A DNA stretch of 38,044 nt. It comes from RUG563 sp964423675. Its GTDB lineage: Bacteria > Bacillota > Clostridia > Christensenellales > Aristaeellaceae. This document shows positions 32,937 to 38,044 of the stretch, piece after piece; position 1 is the first letter of the stretch, and each line of letters begins with the position of its first letter. Both the position numbers and the translations under genes were made by a program. Location of the stretch: assembly GCA_964423675.1 (NCBI GenBank), contig CAYRFP010000016.1, positions 1-38,044 on the forward strand, given 5' to 3'. A model generated the notes under the pieces. The model made no database searches. It was not told the origin of the DNA and saw nothing but the letters and a program-made list of their open reading frames with translations.

Positions 32937-33171
32937 ACAATACGCCCATGCAATTGCGCATGGGACGAAGCTTTCCTTCGCGGTGCCACCCTGCTTGCGC
33001 CCGGCCTATTTAGCCCAGACGCCGCTTTTTTATCCGATAACGCAGATCAGCGCCTGCCCTACGGCAGGAAGGCTCGGGGGTGTCCATTCCGCGTTGCGGC
33101 GCAGGGTTTTCAGCCTGGCCCCCGCTCTCTTTGCCCGCGCGTGCGGCTCTCTTCCCGTCATGGCCCGTTTC
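32937..33171 (-). ncRNA. T-box riboswitch of hisS-aspS
   Basis: On the minus strand the T-box signature AGGGTGGCACCGCG lies at 32979-32992, followed by a terminator hairpin CCCATGC/GCATGGG (32945-32964) and a short T-run before the hisS ribosome site. In the 5' part a plausible stem I is closed by ACGG/CCGT and GAAG/CTTC. The 3' strand of its specifier loop reads AATGGACACC, holding GAC (Asp) and CAC (His) in overlap. Uncharged tRNA binding would open the terminator. Confidence 0.9.
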
Positions 33172-33177
33172 TCTTTT

Positions 33178-33206
33178 ATTATAAAAGGAAAAGCCCGCCC
33201 TGTCAA
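33178..33206 (-). promoter_or_regulatory. Consensus promoter of hisS-aspS
   Basis: On the minus strand TTGACA (33201-33206) and TATAAT (33178-33183) are exactly 17 bases apart: a perfect sigma-A promoter. It lies inside the terminator hairpin of the upstream operon. Confidence 0.92.
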
Positions 33207-33237
33207 GCAAATCGCATCGGCAGAACCGGCGGGACTT
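33184..33237 (-). terminator. Terminator of the dnaE-kinase operon, overlapping the hisS promoter
   Basis: Minus-strand arms CCCGCC (33228-33233) and GGCGGG (33194-33199), extended by AAG/CTT with one bulge, are followed by CTTTTCCTTTT. The hisS -35 box is in the loop and its spacer in the right arm. Confidence 0.65.
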
Positions 33238-33239
33238 TC

Positions 33240-34103
33240 TTATTTTTTTGTTTTCGGCAGCGTTCCAAAGAAGACGGTTTCCGTCGCATCGCTTTGCACG
33301 GTCAAATCTCCGCCGGCCTCCCGCATGGTATTTCGGGAAATAAACAGGCCCATGCCCCTGCCCTCTCCTTTACCGGAAACTCCCGCTTCGAAAATCGCGC
33401 CCTGATCCGGGGCGGGGATAGCGGGGCCGTTATTGGAAACACTGAAGAAAACGCTGCGCACATCCTCGCCCAGAGAAATTTTCAGTTTTGCTCCTCTGCG
33501 TCCAGCCAACGCATCCATTGCATTGTCAATCAGGTTGCCCAGCACACGGCATAGTTCCCAGGCAGGCACGGGCAGTTCCTGCCAGGAGGCGTTCACGCTC
33601 TGCTCTACCTTAATGCCTCTGCCTTTTGCCTCGGCGCACTTAGCCCGCAACAACGCATTAACCGGGGCGCACGCCGTTTTCATCTGCTGGCTCAATGCCT
33701 GAATATCGCCGTACACCTGCTCAATATAGCGGTTTGCTTCCTCATATTCGCCCATTTCCATCAGGCTGTAAACCACCTGCAAATGATTCAGAAAATCATG
33801 CCGCTGAGATCGCAGCGCAATGTTCAGATCCGTCATCTGGGAAACGGTCTTTTCCAGGCCGCCCAGCTTCAGCGTCATATGTCCGGCCGCCATGGCTTCC
33901 CGGATATCCACCACCGCGCCCCAGATCACCACCACCGCCAGCATCAGCACCAGAATATCCCCCAGCACACCCTGCAAAGCCTGATTCATCTGATCAGACA
34001 GCACATAAACCGCCAGCGCAGCCATGGCCAGAATTTGCAGTGCGTTTACCACAATGGCATAAACCGCCACCTTGCGCACATTAAACTGCGGCTGAATTTT
34101 CAC
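33240..34103 (-). CDS. Membrane sensor histidine kinase, Spo0B/CitA-like GHKL type
   Basis: A 287-residue kinase with two N-terminal membrane helices (about 12-33 and 46-66) and little outside domain between them. The dimerisation region is RHDFLNHLQVVYSLMEMGEYEEA with the likely phosphorylated His102. The ATPase has the N box NLIDNAMDA (190-198), a G1-like SNNGPAIP (224-231) and a G2 GRGMGLFIS (249-257). The start is a GTG at 34103 overlapping the sigma-factor stop by four bases, with GGAGGGA upstream. No response regulator is next to it; its coupling to a sigma factor is unusual. Its signal is unknown. Confidence 0.85.
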   Translation of the reverse strand: MKIQPQFNVRKVAVYAIVVNALQILAMAALAVYVLSDQMNQALQGVLGDILVLMLAVVVIWGAVVDIREAMAAGHMTLKLGGLEKTVSQMTDLNIALRSQRHDFLNHLQVVYSLMEMGEYEEANRYIEQVYGDIQALSQQMKTACAPVNALLRAKCAEAKGRGIKVEQSVNASWQELPVPAWELCRVLGNLIDNAMDALAGRRGAKLKISLGEDVRSVFFSVSNNGPAIPAPDQGAIFEAGVSGKGEGRGMGLFISRNTMREAGGDLTVQSDATETVFFGTLPKTKK

Positions 34104-34831
34104 GACGTTCCCTCCATTTCCCTGCGCAGCGCGGCCAGCACCCGCCGCTCCATCCGGGAAACCTGCATCTGCGTCATATCCATCTGCGCGGCAATCTGGC
34201 GCTGGCTCAGGCCCTCGCGGAAGCGCAAAAGCAGCAGCTGCTGCTCCTGCTGGGATAGCTGAGCCATGGCGCGCTTCAGGTCCTGCCGCTGCTCCATTTT
34301 TTCAAAGCCCAGTTCCGGGGACGCCAGCCGATCGGCCAGCCGCAGCCCCTCCTCATCCTCCTGATCCAGGGACGCCACCTGCCCAGAAGCCTGCGCCGCC
34401 AGCACGGACAGCACCCGGCTCATTTCCCATCCCAGCGCCTGCGCCAATTCCCGGGTGGAAGGCTCCGCATGATGCGCCTGCACATATGCCTGACGGGCGG
34501 CAGAAAGGCGCGCGCCCTCCTCCCGCAGCGTTCTGGGCGTATGCACCAGCGAACCCTTGTCCCGCAAATAGTTGCGCACCGTGCCGGTGATGGTCGGCGT
34601 TACGAAGGTAGTAAATTTCAGGCCCCGGCCCGGATCAAACCCGCGCAGCGCCGAAACGCAAGCCATCGCCGCTACCTGGTAAAGATCCTCATACTCAACG
34701 CCGCGACCCGAAAAACGCCGGGCAATCAGCGCACAAAGAGGCAACGCTGTTTCCAGTGCCGCATCCAGCGCCGTCTGCGTCTGTTCCGCGGCATACTGGC
34801 ACGCTGTCGCATGCATTTTTGCTGCATCCAT
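34100..34831 (-). CDS. Sigma-70 family factor, SigB/SigF/SigG subfamily
   Basis: A 243-residue alternative sigma factor. Region 2 is about 30-95 (ALIARRFSGRGVEYEDLYQVA, ALRGFDPGRGLKFTTFVTPTITGTVRNYLRD), region 3 about 96-165 (TPRTLREEGARLSAAR, STRELAQALGWE), and region 4 about 190-237 with the helix-turn-helix LSQRQIAAQMDMTQMQVSRMERRVL. This is the SigB/F/G type, which controls stress or sporulation. The ATG at 34831 has AAGGAG nine bases ahead. It follows an anti-sigma-like gene by six bases and overlaps the kinase by four. Its promoters are unknown. Confidence 0.88.
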   Translation of the reverse strand: MDAAKMHATACQYAAEQTQTALDAALETALPLCALIARRFSGRGVEYEDLYQVAAMACVSALRGFDPGRGLKFTTFVTPTITGTVRNYLRDKGSLVHTPRTLREEGARLSAARQAYVQAHHAEPSTRELAQALGWEMSRVLSVLAAQASGQVASLDQEDEEGLRLADRLASPELGFEKMEQRQDLKRAMAQLSQQEQQLLLLRFREGLSQRQIAAQMDMTQMQVSRMERRVLAALRREMEGTS

Positions 34832-34837
34832 GAGTGA

Positions 34838-35215
34838 TTACTCCTTGGCAGGCAGCGTCATATGCACGCAATGCACGCCGCTTTCATCCTGCTCCAGAGA
34901 CACTTCCTTCACCAGTGTGCCAATAATCAGCCGGGAAATATCCGCATCTGCTGTTTCGGCGGCTGAAACAGCGCTGCGTTCCTGGGCAGAAAGGCACACA
35001 TGCAGCCCGTCCGTACGCATTTGGCAGCGCAGCGTCAGCGTCTCGGCTGCATAATCCTGATGCAGCAGCAATTCGCAGCTTTCATCGATAGCTGTGCGCA
35101 AATCCTCCAATAAATCCACCGGCAAATCATATAGCCCGCCCACGCCGGCCACCGCCATCCGCAGCACAAGCGCCCAGTCCGGCTTGGCCGGAACGGTTAA
35201 AACCATTGGTTTCAT
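34838..35215 (-). CDS. Anti-sigma factor-like protein (degenerate RsbW/SpoIIAB fold)
   Basis: A 125-residue protein with the strand-helix order of RsbW/SpoIIAB: VLTVPAKPDWALVLRMAVAGVGG, then DLLEDLRTAIDESCELLLH (35-52) and LHVCLSAQERSA, ending GVHCVHMTLP. In RsbW the helix reads SEAxTNA; here the Mg-binding Asn is replaced (Leu49), and no DxGxG motif is seen. So it probably does not bind ATP as a kinase. The gene order anti-sigma then sigma matches spoIIAB-sigF and rsbW-sigB, but no SpoIIAA-type antagonist is present. The ATG at 35215 overlaps the dnaE stop by four bases. Assignment rests on context as well as sequence. Confidence 0.68.
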   Translation of the reverse strand: MKPMVLTVPAKPDWALVLRMAVAGVGGLYDLPVDLLEDLRTAIDESCELLLHQDYAAETLTLRCQMRTDGLHVCLSAQERSAVSAAETADADISRLIIGTLVKEVSLEQDESGVHCVHMTLPAKE

Positions 35216-38044
35216 TCTTTCGTCACCACTTTCATATCCTGATCCCCCAGCAGCGGCGCAAGCAGCGCCTTCATCTGCTCTCCCTGTGCCACCCAGAGCT
35301 TCCGCGGGCAAAGGAGCGTGATCCCCTCCTCGGGCAAATGCACATAAACCGGAATCTCCCCCGGCAGCATCGCCAGCATTTGCTGCACGCTTTCCATCTG
35401 GCTGCGGCTACAACGCAGATACAGCTTTTCCTTCGCCGCCTGGGCCCGCTGCGCATCGGTGCGGAAATCCATTTTTTCCGGCGCTACCAGCGGCTCCACC
35501 ATGTCCACAGCCAGCTTAATCTCCTCGTCCTCCCGGACGGATAACCGCCCCGTCACCAGTACCGCCTGATCCTCGCTCAGTTCTCTGCCATACTGGTCAT
35601 AAACCCGCGGGAACAGCAGGCATTCCACCTGCCCGGTCTGATCCTCCAAAGTAAGAAAGCCCATCATGGCGCCTTTTTTTGTGGCTTTTGCATGGGTTTC
35701 TGTAATAATTCCCCCAAGCTTTACTCGTTTGCCATCCTCGCTGACGCCCCGATCCTCCCGTTCCGCCAGTTCGGCCAAATAAGCGGTGCTGCATGGCAGC
35801 TTGCGCAGCAGTGGTTCATATTCATCCAAGGGATGCGCGGAGCAGTAAACCCCCGTCATTTCCTTCTCCTGCGCCAGCAGTTCCCGCAGGGGATATTCCG
35901 GCAACGGCGGATAGGTTTCCTCCGTGCGCATGGTTTCGGCGCTTTGACCCATGTCGAAAAAAGAAACCTGGCCTGCCACGTTCTGCCTGCGCATATTCAG
36001 CTGCGCCTCCATGGCGCTGTCGTAAACCCCCAGGCACTGTGCCCGGTTTGCCCCCAGGCCATCGAAGCAGCCCGCCTTAATCAGGCTTTCCACTGCCCGC
36101 TTGTTCACGTCCTCCCCCGCCATACGGCGGCAGAAATCAAATAGATCATTAAACGGCCCCATCCGCTCCCGCTCCAGCACGATTGCATCAATGGCGCGTT
36201 CACCCACGTTTTTCACCCCGCCCATGCCAAAAAGAATGCCGGGCTTTCCCGTTGGATCAGGGGCTACTGTGAATTTCCGCAGGGACTGATTGATCCGGGG
36301 CGGCAGGATGGGAATCCCCTTCTGGCGGCAATAATAAATGTACGCGGCGATTTTGCCGGCGTTTCCTGTCACGGAATTCATCAGCGCGGCCATGTATTCC
36401 GCCGGGTAATGGCATTTCAAATAGCCCGTCCGCAAAGCCACCACTGCATAGCAGGCCGCATGGGGCTTATTGAAAGCATAGGAAGCAAAGGCGGTCATCT
36501 CATCAAAAATTTCCTCCGCCACCTCTGCCGGAACGCCCCTGGCAACAGCGCCGGGAATATGCTCCGTCTCCGAGCCGTAAACAAAGTTCTGCCGTTCCTT
36601 GGCCATAACGTCCTTTTTCTTCTTGGCCATGGCGCGGCGCACCAGATCGCTGCGGCCATAGGAATAGCCTGCCAAATCCCGCACGATCTGCATCACCTGC
36701 TCCTGGTACACCATGCAGCCGTAGGTAACATCCAGAATAGGAGCCAGCAAAGGCGTTTTATACTGCACCGTTTCCGGATGCTGCTTGCCCCGTATATATC
36801 GTGGAATAGATTCCATTGGCCCCGGACGATACAGGGAAATGGCGGCGATAATATCCTCAAAGGTGCGAGGCTTCATATTGGTCAGGAATGTGCGCATCCC
36901 GCCGCCTTCCAGCTGAAACACACCGTCGGTATCGCCCTGGCAGATCATGTCGTATACCGCCGCATCATCCAGCGGAATATCCTCCGGCTTTAAATCAATG
37001 CCCCGGTTTTTCAGCAGCTCCAGCGTATCCCGAATCACCGTCAGGGTGCGCAGCCCCAGAAAGTCCATCTTCAAGAGCCCCAGGGGCTCCAGATCTCCCA
37101 TGGGATACTGCGTGGTAATCGCCTCATCCTTCTGGTTCTTGGAAAGAGGCACATATTCCGTAACGGGCAGCTCCGAAATGACCACGCCCGCCGCATGGGT
37201 CGAGGTATGCCGCGGCATCCCCTCCAGCTTCATTGCCATATCCAGCCATTCGCGCACTTCCGGGTTGTTTTCATATTCCGTGCGCAGCTTCACGCTCTGC
37301 TCCAGTGCCTTTTTCAGGGTGATATTGAGCTCCCGCGGAATCATCTTCGCAATGCGGTCGGATTCCGCAACGCTGATGCGCATAACCCGCGCCACATCCC
37401 GCACAACCTGCCGCGCGCCCAGCGTACCGAACGTGACGATCTGCGCCACGCGGTCTTCGCCGTATTTGCGGGTAACATAATCGATCACTTCCTGACGGCG
37501 CTCGTAGCAGAAGTCCATATCAATATCCGGCATGCTCACGCGCTCCGGATTCAAAAAGCGCTCAAACAGCAGATTATACTGAATCGGGTCGATATTCGTA
37601 ATCCCAAGAGCGTATGCCACAAGGCTGCCCGCTGCGCTGCCTCTGCCCGGCCCCACGGGGATCTCCTGAGAGCGGGCGTAATTGACATAATCCTGCACGA
37701 TCAGGAAATAATCCGTAAAGCCCATCTGATAAATGGTATTTAATTCATATTGCAGGCGCTGCTCGTGAACCGCCGGATCCGGGAATTTCCGTGCCATGCC
37801 CTGCCGGGTTAAATATTCCAGATAGCCCTCGTGAGAGTAGCCCTCCGGCACGTCAAATTTCGGCAAATGCAGCTTGCCGAACTCGATTTCTACATTGCAT
37901 TTTTCCGCGATTTCCAGCGTATTCGCCGTTGCCTCCGGAATATGCGGCACCAGCGCCGCCATTTCGTCGCCGTCCTTTAAGTAAAATTGATCGGAGCCAA
38001 AGCCCAGAGAGCCATCCTCTGCCACATAGCGGTTCATCTGAATG
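35212..38044 (-). CDS. dnaE: DNA polymerase III alpha subunit DnaE, N-terminus outside window
   Basis: DnaE is the C-family replicative polymerase. The frame is open to the right edge, so the PHP domain and start lie beyond 38044. The visible 944 residues hold the polymerase core with VGPGRGSAAGSLVAYALG, the catalytic PDIDMDFCYERR, the tyrosine-rich fingers YGCMVYQEQVMQIV and FNKPHAACYA, the helix-hairpin-helix and an OB-fold (VKLGGIITETHAKATKKG) near the C-terminus. It is the DnaE1/DnaE3 type, with no PolC exonuclease insert visible. It overlaps the anti-sigma gene by four bases, so the regulatory trio is translated from the same message. Confidence 0.95.
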   Translation of the reverse strand, partial: IQMNRYVAEDGSLGFGSDQFYLKDGDEMAALVPHIPEATANTLEIAEKCNVEIEFGKLHLPKFDVPEGYSHEGYLEYLTRQGMARKFPDPAVHEQRLQYELNTIYQMGFTDYFLIVQDYVNYARSQEIPVGPGRGSAAGSLVAYALGITNIDPIQYNLLFERFLNPERVSMPDIDMDFCYERRQEVIDYVTRKYGEDRVAQIVTFGTLGARQVVRDVARVMRISVAESDRIAKMIPRELNITLKKALEQSVKLRTEYENNPEVREWLDMAMKLEGMPRHTSTHAAGVVISELPVTEYVPLSKNQKDEAITTQYPMGDLEPLGLLKMDFLGLRTLTVIRDTLELLKNRGIDLKPEDIPLDDAAVYDMICQGDTDGVFQLEGGGMRTFLTNMKPRTFEDIIAAISLYRPGPMESIPRYIRGKQHPETVQYKTPLLAPILDVTYGCMVYQEQVMQIVRDLAGYSYGRSDLVRRAMAKKKKDVMAKERQNFVYGSETEHIPGAVARGVPAEVAEEIFDEMTAFASYAFNKPHAACYAVVALRTGYLKCHYPAEYMAALMNSVTGNAGKIAAYIYYCRQKGIPILPPRINQSLRKFTVAPDPTGKPGILFGMGGVKNVGERAIDAIVLERERMGPFNDLFDFCRRMAGEDVNKRAVESLIKAGCFDGLGANRAQCLGVYDSAMEAQLNMRRQNVAGQVSFFDMGQSAETMRTEETYPPLPEYPLRELLAQEKEMTGVYCSAHPLDEYEPLLRKLPCSTAYLAELAEREDRGVSEDGKRVKLGGIITETHAKATKKGAMMGFLTLEDQTGQVECLLFPRVYDQYGRELSEDQAVLVTGRLSVREDEEIKLAVDMVEPLVAPEKMDFRTDAQRAQAAKEKLYLRCSRSQMESVQQMLAMLPGEIPVYVHLPEEGITLLCPRKLWVAQGEQMKALLAPLLGDQDMKVVTKE

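Noticed and set aside
1..38044. CRISPR arrays, tRNA or rRNA genes, insertion sequences, prophage
   Set aside because: No repeat-spacer pattern, tRNA cloverleaf, rRNA segment, transposase or phage gene was recognised.

Overview
This is a stretch of chromosome from a member of the Bacillota, most likely a Clostridia-type gut anaerobe. Signs include AAGGAGG ribosome sites, a perfect CIRCE element, a T-box leader, a class III glutamine synthetase, a Noc-type ParB protein next to rsmG, and the block asp23-amaP-nusB-folD-xseAB-ispA. Genus cannot be fixed from sequence alone. The block lacks the spoIIIA genes that often precede it in spore formers. No transposase, phage, CRISPR, rRNA or tRNA gene was seen.

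Layout. (1) 1-5450: a cut-off GNAT gene; murG alone with its own promoter; a divergent pair of a Gfo/Idh/MocA dehydrogenase and a xylose-isomerase-like TIM-barrel enzyme; then nagB with a sugar O-acetyltransferase that has lost its catalytic His. (2) 5507-12152, minus strand: noc, and the operon walJ-like, MBL hydrolase, comEC, holA, rsmG. (3) 12393-14285: htpG under CIRCE control. (4) 14472-20269: glnN with a consensus promoter and a leader hairpin, YitT and PAP2 membrane proteins, and a class V aminotransferase divergent from a DUF3343 gene (sulfur/selenium theme). (5) 20381-30142: a 13-gene run on the minus strand from one promoter to one terminator: asp23, amaP, DUF2273, nusB, tsaD-like, folD, xseA, xseB, ispA, DUF212, an unknown membrane protein, iscS, thiI. 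(6) 30314-33206: hisS-aspS under a T-box. (7) 33240-38044: dnaE (5' end outside the window) translationally coupled to an anti-sigma-like protein, a SigB/F/G-type sigma factor and a membrane histidine kinase.

The most unusual parts are the dnaE-coupled anti-sigma/sigma/kinase cassette, whose ATP-binding anti-sigma has lost its nucleotide motifs; the hisS-aspS T-box, whose candidate specifier reads GACAC (overlapping Asp and His codons) ahead of an archaeal-type short AspRS; and the hisS promoter buried in the terminator stem of the upstream operon. Other points of interest are the TsaD-like paralog, CIRCE control of htpG, acidic tails on both Asp23 and AmaP, and the His-to-Tyr acetyltransferase.
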